Shown here piece after piece: positions 1 through 8,061 of a stretch of DNA of 64,000 nt. Under the pieces are notes generated by a model. The model was given only the letters and a program-made list of their open reading frames with translations, searched no databases and had not been told where the DNA came from. The position numbers and the translations under genes were made by a program. The first letter of the stretch is position 1, and each line of letters starts with the position of its first letter. The stretch is from Saprospiraceae bacterium (GTDB taxonomy: Bacteria > Bacteroidota > Bacteroidia > Chitinophagales > Saprospiraceae), in contig JARGNR010000022.1 in the NCBI GenBank assembly GCA_029212405.1, forward strand, positions 20,103-84,102, read 5' to 3'.

Positions 1-256
1 CAGCTTGATGCTCCACTCTCTTGATCGTTATTCCGAATATCTCAGTAGGAGCTGTCACCTTTATAAGATTTAAATACGGTTTCAATAGATCGAACCATGG
101 ACTTTGGATCTCTTCGTTGTAATAAAAGTTAAATTCAGCTCCTGGATGTAACTTAATAACGGAATATAGACACAAATAATTAGCATACACAAACGGTTTT
201 CCGCCTCTGCTTGCTGGAGCTTTAAATCTACAAAAATGGAACTTCCGAGGTATCAT
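1..256 (-). CDS. Glycosyltransferase, capsule/DXD-sugar-binding type (3' end cut off by window)
   Basis: Only the first 85 codons lie in the window; the gene runs off the left edge. The start is the ATG at 254-256. The N-terminus begins MIPRKFHFCRF, then has an SRGGKPFVYANYLCLYSV segment and an FNFYYNEE strand. This matches the opening of GT32-like or capsular-polysaccharide-synthesis glycosyltransferases, where the first strand reads IPK-IH-W and a DXD sugar-binding motif follows. The DXD motif would fall outside the window, so the family call rests on the N-terminal pattern alone. The gene lies 9 bp downstream of the 266-1717 fusion gene and is presumably the next cistron of the long minus-strand operon. 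No signal peptide is visible, so a cytoplasmic enzyme is expected. Confidence 0.6.
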   Translation of the reverse strand, partial: MIPRKFHFCRFKAPASRGGKPFVYANYLCLYSVIKLHPGAEFNFYYNEEIQSPWFDLLKPYLNLIKVTAPTEIFGITIKRVEHQA

Positions 257-265
257 TTGATTATT

Positions 266-1717
266 TTATTTGGTCTTAAAAGGTTTTTGAATTAAAAACT
301 GATACTCGTAGGTCATTAAGGGAATTGCATGTTTTTCACAAAATGACCAAGAAGCACAGTCATAGGATTTGAAAACTGTGTCATGAATTGAATGATCATA
401 CCCTCCTAAAATACCACCTTCTTTCAATTTTTCATACCAGGATTCTAATTCTACAGCCAACCTATTCTTTGAACTGTCTGTATCCAAAAATATAAAATCT
501 AGTTCTTCTTCCTTAAATAATTTGGTTGTCTCATACGACTCACCTTCTACGACAGTCACATAATCTTGTACATCCGCTCTTTTTAGATTTTTTTGTACCA
601 ACTGCATAGAGGTATCACTTCTTTCAAAGTGATCGATTGTAGTGAATTGGATATTTTTGCCGCTCGCTTTTATCAATTCTGCCAAAAAACAGGCAGACCT
701 TCCTTTATAGGTACCTACCTCAACAATTTTTCCTGATTCTAATCTTTTGATCAAATCGGTAAATACAGTTCCATGGTCAAATGCCCCTTGTATGTTTCGA
801 TATCGATAAGGAAATGATTTTAAATCACTAAAAAATTTCTTAATCCAAACTGCTGGACAATTCGTTAAATACCGCTTACATATATTCCCGTAGTCAGAAG
901 TAGCTTCTGCATTTCTTAAAACTTGGTCTATTTCGATTTTCCACTCCCCTCCCCAGGCGTGAAACATAACAAATGGTCCATCAAGATCTCCCAAAGAATT
1001 CCATTGCGGGTCCATCTTCCAATATGTACATTCCGTTTTTTGTATTGCTGCGGCGAGCGGCACCTGATCGTCTAATGGATTTACATCTGCATCATGTAAC
1101 CCTGCTAAATAATAGTGCTCCCATTGCTCAATTAATTTTCTGGCCTTGTAGAAAATTAAAAATCCATTATTAAACTGAAATCCACTTATGTATGATTTCC
1201 AATCCGATCCATAAATACGAGTATAAACATTCAACTTCGCTGATTCATTAGTTTTACGAGTAAAACCAGCTTTATCTTTCTTTTTAAAATATAAATAAGC
1301 ATCCGAAGCGCTCAAGAATTCCACTACTCCAGATATCACTGGAAAGATTGATTCATGGTTATTAAATCGCTCTTCAACATGTTTGATTTTTTTATTTAAT
1401 ATCTCAGAAAAAGCAACATCTGAGTCAATCATAAAAACAAGATCATCTTCAAATAGCTTGGTAAAGTGCAATCGTGCTAACCTGTTCAATATATTCGCTT
1501 GCATGTGAGCTTCCCACTCACTGACGTCTTTTGTAAAATAATAGACTTCCACTTTTTCTTGAATAGCTTGAAATATCTCTAGATCGGCATCATTCATTTT
1601 TTCACCGCAATAGATTAAAGTAATTATCACATCAGAATGCTCAGCAAAACTGCATGCAGAAAGATAGGTCAACATCAAATAATTTTCATCAAATATCCAT
1701 AGTCCTCGTTTCTTCAT
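266..1717 (-). CDS. Fusion protein: DXD glycosyltransferase + class I SAM methyltransferase
   Basis: This is a 483-aa protein in two halves. Residues 1 to about 270 look like a GT-A nucleotide-sugar transferase: the acidic triad is in VFMIDSDVAF (DxD), followed by a conserved NPLDDQVPLAAAI segment and FHAWGGEWK. Residues about 300-480 look like a Methyltransf_24-type SAM-dependent methyltransferase: motif I is KIVEVGTYKGRSA, then the acidic strand DFIFLDTDSS and GGILGGYDHS. No signal peptide is seen. It overlaps the upstream paralogue by 4 bp, so the two are translationally coupled. A single polypeptide that adds a sugar and a methyl group would suit assembly of a methylated glycan or glycosylated metabolite. 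The substrate cannot be read from the sequence. Confidence 0.72.
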   Translation of the reverse strand: MKKRGLWIFDENYLMLTYLSACSFAEHSDVIITLIYCGEKMNDADLEIFQAIQEKVEVYYFTKDVSEWEAHMQANILNRLARLHFTKLFEDDLVFMIDSDVAFSEILNKKIKHVEERFNNHESIFPVISGVVEFLSASDAYLYFKKKDKAGFTRKTNESAKLNVYTRIYGSDWKSYISGFQFNNGFLIFYKARKLIEQWEHYYLAGLHDADVNPLDDQVPLAAAIQKTECTYWKMDPQWNSLGDLDGPFVMFHAWGGEWKIEIDQVLRNAEATSDYGNICKRYLTNCPAVWIKKFFSDLKSFPYRYRNIQGAFDHGTVFTDLIKRLESGKIVEVGTYKGRSACFLAELIKASGKNIQFTTIDHFERSDTSMQLVQKNLKRADVQDYVTVVEGESYETTKLFKEEELDFIFLDTDSSKNRLAVELESWYEKLKEGGILGGYDHSIHDTVFKSYDCASWSFCEKHAIPLMTYEYQFLIQKPFKTK

Positions 1718-3216
1718 ACCTGCTCAATTGACTGACTAAATTCCAGTGGCTCCTGTTCACTTTCTGAATTTTCTTTTGGCTTTTCTATAATGAAAATATC
1801 AAAGGAAATACGTAGTGAAAAATTATGGCTTTTACAAAAATCATAGGTGGCACATTTTGAACCGTAATCTAATCCGATTTGGGAGGTATAGTCATATCCA
1901 GCTATAATTCCTCCAGGTTTCATTTTTGTCCACCACCACTCTAAACTGCTTTTCAATTTATCATAATCGTTTTGCAAATTCAAAAACACAAAATCAACTT
2001 GATCATCTAAAAAAGGTTCAGGAATCGAATCATGCGATTCAAATAGTTCTATAGGATCTAAATGAAACGATTTAACCAGTTGTAAGAAAGCATCAATATC
2101 CTGACTTTCCGTAAGTCCTTCTTCAATCCCTATAAACTTAACTTCCTTTTCACCCGCTTTTATCAACTCTAAGAGATAACAAGCGCTTTTCCCTTTATTC
2201 ATTCCAACTTCAACAAAGATTCCCTTATCAATTCCACGATAAACATCTTCATATAAATGTTTATACCCAAAATGGCCATCTATTTTATTGAACAAGTAAG
2301 GTTCAATGTTTGATTGATCTTTGAAAAATTCTTCTTTCCATTTATTAGACAACTGTGGCAGATAGGCTTTGGCAAGATTCGCATACTCAGAAATATCATT
2401 CTCCATCTTATAAGCCGAAAACAATTGCATCTTCCATTTGGATGATAAGGCATGATATACATGAAAATCGCCCACTAACTTTCCTTTTGAATTGAATATC
2501 TCGGGCAAGCAGATGACATTCTCTGAGGTCCTATGTATCGCAGCAGCTAGAGGCAATTGATCATCTCCTGGATTCACCTTTTCAAATTTAATACCTCGCA
2601 AATAAAAGTCTTTCCACTGTTCTATGACATCATTACATTTATAAAATGCAACTACTCCATTATTAATAGAAGCACCTTTCAGATGGTGCCACCAATTTCC
2701 GCCAAAAACACTTGCATAAATATCCTTTTGTTCTAGATGAGGTACCACTACATCACGACCACTCGCATCTTGTGTCCTGAAGTATAAATAATCCCGATAA
2801 GCGATTTGAGCATCCAAGACCCCAGATATCCAAGAGTTATGCTTTTTCGCATTTTGATGAATGGTTGATATAAGGAGGCTACTTTGCGCAGAAAACAGGG
2901 TATCTGCATCCAACAACAATATAATATCTTCATTACTTTGACTTGCATAATGCATTCGTGCAAGTCGATTTGTAATTGTCCCGCTATGAGGATGACTTAT
3001 GTATTCAACAGGAATGTTAAATTGTTCAACATGTATCAATTCATTTAGTGAAGTGAATAGATTTTTTATTCCTTCAGGCACAATCTCACCACATACTACG
3101 ACTACAATTGGAATTTTATTTGACCTTAAAAAGCTACATATAGAAAGATATGCAGGAACAACAAAGTGCTCATCATTTATCGATTTTTCCATATTGCTTT
3201 TAATGCCTTCTTCCAT
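1714..3216 (-). CDS. Fusion protein: DXD glycosyltransferase + degenerate methyltransferase-like domain
   Basis: This is a 500-aa paralogue of the 266-1717 product with the same two-half layout. The glycosyltransferase half keeps its DxD (IILLLDADTLF) and the NPGDDQLPLAAAIHRT segment. The methyltransferase half keeps motif I (IFVEVGMNKGKSACYL) and GGIIAGYDYT. The acidic stretch that reads FLDTDSS in the paralogue is FLNLQND here, so two aspartates are lost and methyl transfer may be altered or absent. The chosen start overlaps the upstream gene by 17 bp; an internal Met at codon 9 would remove most of the overlap. It overlaps the downstream gene by 4 bp. Tandem duplication followed by divergence is the simplest explanation. 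Confidence 0.7.
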   Translation of the reverse strand: MEEGIKSNMEKSINDEHFVVPAYLSICSFLRSNKIPIVVVVCGEIVPEGIKNLFTSLNELIHVEQFNIPVEYISHPHSGTITNRLARMHYASQSNEDIILLLDADTLFSAQSSLLISTIHQNAKKHNSWISGVLDAQIAYRDYLYFRTQDASGRDVVVPHLEQKDIYASVFGGNWWHHLKGASINNGVVAFYKCNDVIEQWKDFYLRGIKFEKVNPGDDQLPLAAAIHRTSENVICLPEIFNSKGKLVGDFHVYHALSSKWKMQLFSAYKMENDISEYANLAKAYLPQLSNKWKEEFFKDQSNIEPYLFNKIDGHFGYKHLYEDVYRGIDKGIFVEVGMNKGKSACYLLELIKAGEKEVKFIGIEEGLTESQDIDAFLQLVKSFHLDPIELFESHDSIPEPFLDDQVDFVFLNLQNDYDKLKSSLEWWWTKMKPGGIIAGYDYTSQIGLDYGSKCATYDFCKSHNFSLRISFDIFIIEKPKENSESEQEPLEFSQSIEQV

Positions 3217-4093
3217 CTACAAATCCAATCCATTCATTTTCACTTTTTTGGTGCAGATCTAAGTGATGACTACTCACTTTATTCCACTTCTGCTGTCCAG
3301 GTCCGATAATTGGATTCTCTTCAACTATTCTTTCTACATACACTTCAGTTGTCATCGTAATAACCTCAAAGGCATTCACACTGTATCCATAAAATGGGGA
3401 GCAGTTCTGAGCAACTCTATATAATCTTCCTTCAAATTCAAATAATTTTCCAGCAGGCCTAGAGCTTTTACTATCCTTTGATCGAATTGGACTTTGAGGA
3501 TGTTCTATCCAGTCACTTTGCAAATCATCTGCATAAAACAATCTCAGTCTATCGTGTTTATGTGGAGCATCACATGTAAAAAGCCACCACTTCTCCTCTT
3601 TAAAATATAAGGTAGAATCAACACTTGATATGGGAAGCAATATTTTTTCTAGTGCCCATTTCAATGGAAAGTCCAACGCTTTATACAATCTTATTTCATT
3701 TGCTTCAAATGATTCAGGCAGCATGTAAAACTCACCATGCATTTCAAAAACTTGAGGATAAGACAAGTGAAATGATTCTTCTAATACAAGAACTGCTTTG
3801 GTCCACTTCTTCAAATTTTTACTAGTGGTCACATATATTTTTCCTTTCCTTGTTGAAACGCCCATGACTTCAAAAAATAGAACCCATTCTCCATCTTCAT
3901 ATAAGGCAAAAGGGTCAGCAACGAAATTAACTGTCCCCTCATCAAAATCATTTCTTGAGACTATAGGATTTTCTACTTTCACATAATTGGACAAATTGAA
4001 AGGAGAATTCCCTTTTAAGATGCCGATTGCATAGGTCTCAACGGGTGTATTTACTTGGACATTATTTATTCTATTGTGCTTCTCTTCTACCAT
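3200..4093 (-). CDS. GH43-like five-bladed beta-propeller (glucosamine inositolphosphorylceramide transferase N-terminal type)
   Basis: This 297-aa cytoplasmic protein has repeated propeller blades typical of GH43-like folds: NFVADPFALYEDGEWVLFFE, then LSYPQVFEMHGEFYMLPES, VDSTLYFKEEKWWLF and SSRPAGKLFEFEGRLYRVAQ. The ADPF and YPQVFE-type motifs match the propeller domain found in plant GINT1 and in many bacterial polysaccharide clusters, often next to or fused with formyltransferases or glycosyltransferases. Its biochemical role in bacteria is not firmly established. It may bind or process an activated sugar or glycan intermediate. It lies 1 bp downstream of the methyltransferase at 4095-4865 and overlaps the next glycosyltransferase gene by 17 bp, so it is probably made with them. 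Confidence 0.65.
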   Translation of the reverse strand: MVEEKHNRINNVQVNTPVETYAIGILKGNSPFNLSNYVKVENPIVSRNDFDEGTVNFVADPFALYEDGEWVLFFEVMGVSTRKGKIYVTTSKNLKKWTKAVLVLEESFHLSYPQVFEMHGEFYMLPESFEANEIRLYKALDFPLKWALEKILLPISSVDSTLYFKEEKWWLFTCDAPHKHDRLRLFYADDLQSDWIEHPQSPIRSKDSKSSRPAGKLFEFEGRLYRVAQNCSPFYGYSVNAFEVITMTTEVYVERIVEENPIIGPGQQKWNKVSSHHLDLHQKSENEWIGFVDGRRH

Positions 4094-4094
4094 A

Positions 4095-4865
4095 TCATTT
4101 CCCCTTATTTTTTATAATACACGAATGCTGTAATTCAGCAGGATAAAACTCATCGTAGGGGGCTGAAGGAGGGTTTTTTATCACACATTCAAATTGAGAT
4201 TTTAAGAACTCAGGAGAATAATAGGTAAACAATGTATCTACATTACTCTCTTCTGGACATAAATGATAATTATCTTGTGTATATAAATCCTTGCCATCAA
4301 ACAATGCCATATAGCTATTTCCTTGTCCATTTAAAAATAGTTCCTGGTCCAAAAAACCGTTATTTAGCTTACGTATTCTCTTCTCTAAGTTGGTAATATC
4401 TTCATATCCATGATACTCCTTACCTCCGTTATAATCTGCTTTTAAAAAGGTGAAAATCAACGTTCCTCCAGGCGCTAAATAATGGATAAGTTGATTGACC
4501 TTTTTAATGGTCTCATCTTTCAGAATATGCGTAAAAATTGAATATGCGAATATATAATCATACCGTACACCCAGATCTGGAATTGGTAAATCCAAAATTC
4601 CTATTGGATTGAAAGATGGATTAAAACAATCATAAAATTTAAAAGTAGCCTTTGGGTATTTATTTTGTCCAATCAAAATGGCCTCTTTCGACACATCTAT
4701 ACAATGATAGTTACCTTCACTTATGTTGCAATTCGGATCCGAAAGAATATTGCCATTATTTCCTCCAAAATCTAAGACTTTTTTTCCTGTCCAATCAGGA
4801 TGATCTAGTTGAATATCGAAGTATTCATACTGAATAGAAACATTAGAAATGAAATTACGTGACAT
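4095..4865 (-). CDS. Class I SAM-dependent methyltransferase
   Basis: This 256-aa soluble protein has a typical Rossmann methyltransferase pattern. Motif I is GKKVLDFGGNNGNIL near residue 30, followed by an acidic residue at the end of strand 2 (YHCIDVS) that would bind the ribose of SAM. Strand 4 is DYIFAYSIFTHI and the following APGGTLIFTFLK matches motif III. The substrate cannot be inferred from the fold. It sits between a GT4 glycosyltransferase and the GH43-like propeller in the long minus-strand operon, so a sugar or glycosylated intermediate is the likely acceptor. The GGNNG loop is slightly unusual compared with the common GxGxG. Confidence 0.75.
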   Translation of the reverse strand: MSRNFISNVSIQYEYFDIQLDHPDWTGKKVLDFGGNNGNILSDPNCNISEGNYHCIDVSKEAILIGQNKYPKATFKFYDCFNPSFNPIGILDLPIPDLGVRYDYIFAYSIFTHILKDETIKKVNQLIHYLAPGGTLIFTFLKADYNGGKEYHGYEDITNLEKRIRKLNNGFLDQELFLNGQGNSYMALFDGKDLYTQDNYHLCPEESNVDTLFTYYSPEFLKSQFECVIKNPPSAPYDEFYPAELQHSCIIKNKGK

Positions 4866-4893
4866 AAATTGGTGTTTTGCTATCCTATTTTAT

Positions 4894-5844
4894 CTATAGA
4901 TATTGATTTAATGTAGGGCATTTACCCAATTCATATTCATATTGACTTACATAACTTTTTGCCATATCGAGATAATGAAAATTGTTAATCGCATACGCTC
5001 TGCATTTCTTTGACTGTATTGAATCAACTTGCTCAAGGGCCTGCAGGTAATCATCTTCATTATTACAAATAAAACCAACATCTTCATTTAGCAATTCAGG
5101 ACAAGCCCCATTTGATGTCGAAATTACGGGCGTACCAGACATCAATGATTCTAAAATCACTAATGGACACGCTTCATTGTATCTTGAAGGAAAGAGTACA
5201 GCTTTTGCTCCAGCAAATAATTCTGCTTTTTGCTTCCCATAGACAGGTCCACAAAATTCAGCATTTCTACTATTACACAACCTTCTAAATTGTTCTATTT
5301 CATTTTCATCTTGACTGCTTCCAGCTATTTTTAATTTTATTCCAGATTTTTCAGCGATTACAAATGCCCTTTCCAGGCCTTTCATCTTTGCTCTGGCCAA
5401 TCCCCCAACAATGAAAAATAAGTAATCACTTTTCACATCAGAGTAAATAAACTCATCTGGATCTATCCCATTGAGCGCAAACCTATCCGACCCATATAGT
5501 TGGGCTAGGGTTTTGGAAACATAAATCCAGTTTGGTTTCTTAATATCTAACGGGTAACCTTTAATTCGCACATCACAATGAATTGATCTTACCCAAGGAA
5601 CATCAATATCTAGGTTAGCATCGAGTTCGCCTTCATTGATTTGATAAATATCTGCCCCCTTTATTCTAGAAGGAGTATACTTCACCCCTTCCGGAAGAGC
5701 TACTTCAGGAGCTTCCTTTAAATGATAAAAGACGTCATGTCCCAACTCTACCAATCCTTTGACAATGTTATCATGTACCGAATGCGATGCTACTCCGTAC
5801 AGGCTACCTGGATACTTGTGATACGATGTAAAACATATTTTCAT
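4894..5844 (-). CDS. GT4-family glycosyltransferase (group 1)
   Basis: This is a 316-aa GT-B fold glycosyltransferase. The N-terminal half has the acceptor-side loop (CFTSYHKYPGSLYGVASHSV) typical of the family. The C-terminal half has the nucleotide-sugar site: a glycine-rich VGGLARAKMKGLE stretch, then FPSRYNEACPLVILESL with the EX7E motif, and GTPVISTSNGACPELL. It is slightly short for GT4 (usually 350-400 aa), mainly in the N-terminal half. There is no signal peptide, so it acts in the cytoplasm. The start overlaps the upstream flavin monooxygenase stop by 4 bp, which indicates translational coupling between a redox gene and the sugar-transfer genes. Confidence 0.82.
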   Translation of the reverse strand: MKICFTSYHKYPGSLYGVASHSVHDNIVKGLVELGHDVFYHLKEAPEVALPEGVKYTPSRIKGADIYQINEGELDANLDIDVPWVRSIHCDVRIKGYPLDIKKPNWIYVSKTLAQLYGSDRFALNGIDPDEFIYSDVKSDYLFFIVGGLARAKMKGLERAFVIAEKSGIKLKIAGSSQDENEIEQFRRLCNSRNAEFCGPVYGKQKAELFAGAKAVLFPSRYNEACPLVILESLMSGTPVISTSNGACPELLNEDVGFICNNEDDYLQALEQVDSIQSKKCRAYAINNFHYLDMAKSYVSQYEYELGKCPTLNQYL

Positions 5845-6950
5845 TCTGCTAAATTCGACTTTAAGAGTAAACTTTCTTTTTCTCTAACAAGAGGCAATAC
5901 ATTCTTTCCAAAATATATCATTTCGCTTTGTTTGGGCCAACCAGAAAAAATAAAATGAGTGACACCTGCTGCCTTGTATTCCATTATGGCATCGGATAAT
6001 TCGTCAGGTGTGCCTACCATTGCTATAGTTGGAGCACCAAATGTTTTTACTGCACCGGTCCACAACCATGGAGTGAGCCATTCTTTTTCTGATATGGCAT
6101 ACATCTTTTTCATCATGGTTGAATCACTTTTAAGGACAAATTTATTCTCCTTATTTGCTTCTTTTAAGTTGGCATCTACATTATTAATCAGTGCATTTGC
6201 AGCTTCAATAGCCTCTCGTTTTGTATCTCTACAAATAATTGCTAAACGCAAACCAAGTTCCTTTCCAGCCAACAGTACCTCTGCTCCTTCCGATTTCACT
6301 CTTTCAGGCAAGTCTGGTAACCTCATCCAACAATCCCCTTGGCTAATAGCCAACTCCTTTGCTTTATTTGAGCTCCCTGCAATGAAAATAAAAGGTGCTT
6401 GTCTGTCCGTACTTAGATAAGGAGTTCTCAAGCGACCATTGTGGATAGTATAGTGTTCCCCTTCAAAATTGACTGGGCCCTTCTTGTTCCAAAAAGACCT
6501 ACATACATCCAGGAACTCCTCCGTTCTTTCATATCTCTGATCATGCGCTAGTAAATCTCCATAAAATGCATTTTCATCAGGAGAATGTCCAGCCACAATA
6601 TTTATCAACAGTCTCCCTTTATGAAGAGCTGAAAATGTATTCACCTGTTGTACGAAGTAAGTAGGACTGATCATTCCAGATCTAATTGCCACTAAAAACT
6701 TCATTTTTTCTGTCTGAGGAATGATACTGCTTGCCAATAATAACGGATCAGGTTTTCCATAACTTATATCGGTCAATAATGACTCAATTCCAGCTTGTTC
6801 TGCTAAACGGCTAAAAGAAGCTTGAACATTAAGATCAGGTAGGGCTACAGAATTGAGTTCAAGTTGTCTTGCCCTACTTAAACCACCATTTTCACCCCCT
6901 TGAATAAGGCGCCAATGAAATTGAATACTTTTCTGGTTTGATCTCATCAT
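5841..6950 (-). CDS. LLM-class flavin-dependent monooxygenase (alkanesulfonate-monooxygenase-like), copy 1
   Basis: This 369-aa protein belongs to the bacterial-luciferase/SsuD superfamily, TIM-barrel enzymes that use reduced FMN and oxygen. Diagnostic stretches are IQFHWRL at the N-terminus, FLVAIRSGMISPTYFVQQ, LLINIVAGHSPDENAFYGD (equivalent to the NVVAGGDP segment of SsuD), YERTEEFLDVCRSFW and VNFEGEHYTIHNGRL. A glycine-rich IFIAGSSNKAKELA precedes the C-terminal barrel strands. It is a tandem paralogue of the gene immediately upstream. No flavin reductase (SsuE-like) is in the window, so FMNH2 must come from elsewhere. In this operon the enzyme more likely oxidises a biosynthetic intermediate than scavenges sulfonate, but that is inference. 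Confidence 0.85.
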   Translation of the reverse strand: MMRSNQKSIQFHWRLIQGGENGGLSRARQLELNSVALPDLNVQASFSRLAEQAGIESLLTDISYGKPDPLLLASSIIPQTEKMKFLVAIRSGMISPTYFVQQVNTFSALHKGRLLINIVAGHSPDENAFYGDLLAHDQRYERTEEFLDVCRSFWNKKGPVNFEGEHYTIHNGRLRTPYLSTDRQAPFIFIAGSSNKAKELAISQGDCWMRLPDLPERVKSEGAEVLLAGKELGLRLAIICRDTKREAIEAANALINNVDANLKEANKENKFVLKSDSTMMKKMYAISEKEWLTPWLWTGAVKTFGAPTIAMVGTPDELSDAIMEYKAAGVTHFIFSGWPKQSEMIYFGKNVLPLVREKESLLLKSNLAE

Positions 6951-6985
6951 TTCAATTTTCCGTTTTCAATTTTCCGTTTTCAATA
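6951..6985. repeat. Imperfect 14-bp tandem repeat at gene junction
   Basis: About two and a half copies of TTTTCAATTTTCCG lie at the junction of the two LLM genes. They encode the last residues of copy 2 on the minus strand and supply the leader of copy 1. Because 14 is not a multiple of three, each copy is read in a different frame. This is typical of replication slippage. Confidence 0.8.
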
Positions 6986-8061
6986 TTCATGTATGCTTCT
7001 TTCTCTCGTACCTGTGGAAGTACACCTTTAGAAAAATGTATCATTTCTTCTTCATCTGGCCAACCCATAAATAAAAATTGAGAAACACCTATCTCTCGAT
7101 ATTCTATAATTGCATTAGCCACTTCTTCGTAAGACCCCACTAGAGAGATAGAAGGAGCACCAAGGTAAGGAACAGCACCTACCCACAAATATGAGGTGAG
7201 CCAATCTTCCTCCTTTTCGCCAATTTCAAGTATAGAGTTAAACGCTTCCGAAACCGAGTTTTTAACAAATTCCTTATGCGCTTTTAGTGAGGACTCTCCC
7301 AATGGTTGTATAAGATTGTAGGCTGCTAAAACCGCTTCTTCTCGGGTTTCTCTGGTAATCAATGAAACCAATAATCCCACCTCAGTTCCTGTTGATAAAA
7401 GATGTTTAATTTTGGGAGCCATGTCTGCTGGTGCATCTGGTAAGGTAAGCAAACATGTTGCATGCTTTTCTGCCAATTCAAATGCGCGCTTGGATTTACC
7501 ACCCAAATAAATTTCAGGATAGTCACTTTTATCGGATACAAATGGGGTATTCAACCTACCATTTTCTACAGAATAGTATTTACCTGAATAATTTACTGGT
7601 TGGTCTCCTTGCCAAAATTGGTGACAGATGGTCAAAAATTCATCTGTACGATCATATCTTTTCAGAGGGTCTAAATGGTCTCCATAGTACTTAAACTCTT
7701 TTGGTGAATGACCAGCCACCACATTAATACAAATTCTCCCATTAGATATAGCGGAAACTGAATTCACTTGTTGTACAAAAAGTGTGGGAGATGCAACACC
7801 TGATCTACAAGCCACTAAAAAATTGATATCTGAAGTTTTCATGGCTAATGCGGCAGCCAAGGCAATGGGATCAATTCGATGAAAGCCAAAAGCAGTCAAC
7901 ACATGTTCAATTCCACACCTTGATGCTAATTTACAGAAGGCTACATGTTGCTCAATATCAGGAATTCCGGACACTTGATCTCTGGCTTTAGATCCTTTCA
8001 ACTTCTCACCTACAGATGACATACTCCAATGAAACCTAAGCCTGTTCTCCATATTATGCAA
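6952..8061 (-). CDS. LLM-class flavin-dependent monooxygenase, copy 2
   Basis: This 369-aa tandem paralogue of the 5841-6950 product has the same superfamily motifs: LRFHWSM, FLVACRSGVASPTLFVQQ, ICINVVAGHSPKEFKYYGD, YDRTDEFLTICHQFW and VNYSGKYYSVENGRL. Equal length and co-linearity indicate a gene duplication, while many core differences suggest different substrates or successive steps. The start overlaps the upstream permease-phosphatase gene by 8 bp; an alternative Met at codon 4 also works. The last codons (MNIENGKLKTEN) are encoded by an imperfect 14-bp tandem repeat, so the extreme C-terminus is probably a recent slippage extension with no function. Confidence 0.85.
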   Translation of the reverse strand: MHNMENRLRFHWSMSSVGEKLKGSKARDQVSGIPDIEQHVAFCKLASRCGIEHVLTAFGFHRIDPIALAAALAMKTSDINFLVACRSGVASPTLFVQQVNSVSAISNGRICINVVAGHSPKEFKYYGDHLDPLKRYDRTDEFLTICHQFWQGDQPVNYSGKYYSVENGRLNTPFVSDKSDYPEIYLGGKSKRAFELAEKHATCLLTLPDAPADMAPKIKHLLSTGTEVGLLVSLITRETREEAVLAAYNLIQPLGESSLKAHKEFVKNSVSEAFNSILEIGEKEEDWLTSYLWVGAVPYLGAPSISLVGSYEEVANAIIEYREIGVSQFLFMGWPDEEEMIHFSKGVLPQVREKEAYMNIENGKLKTEN

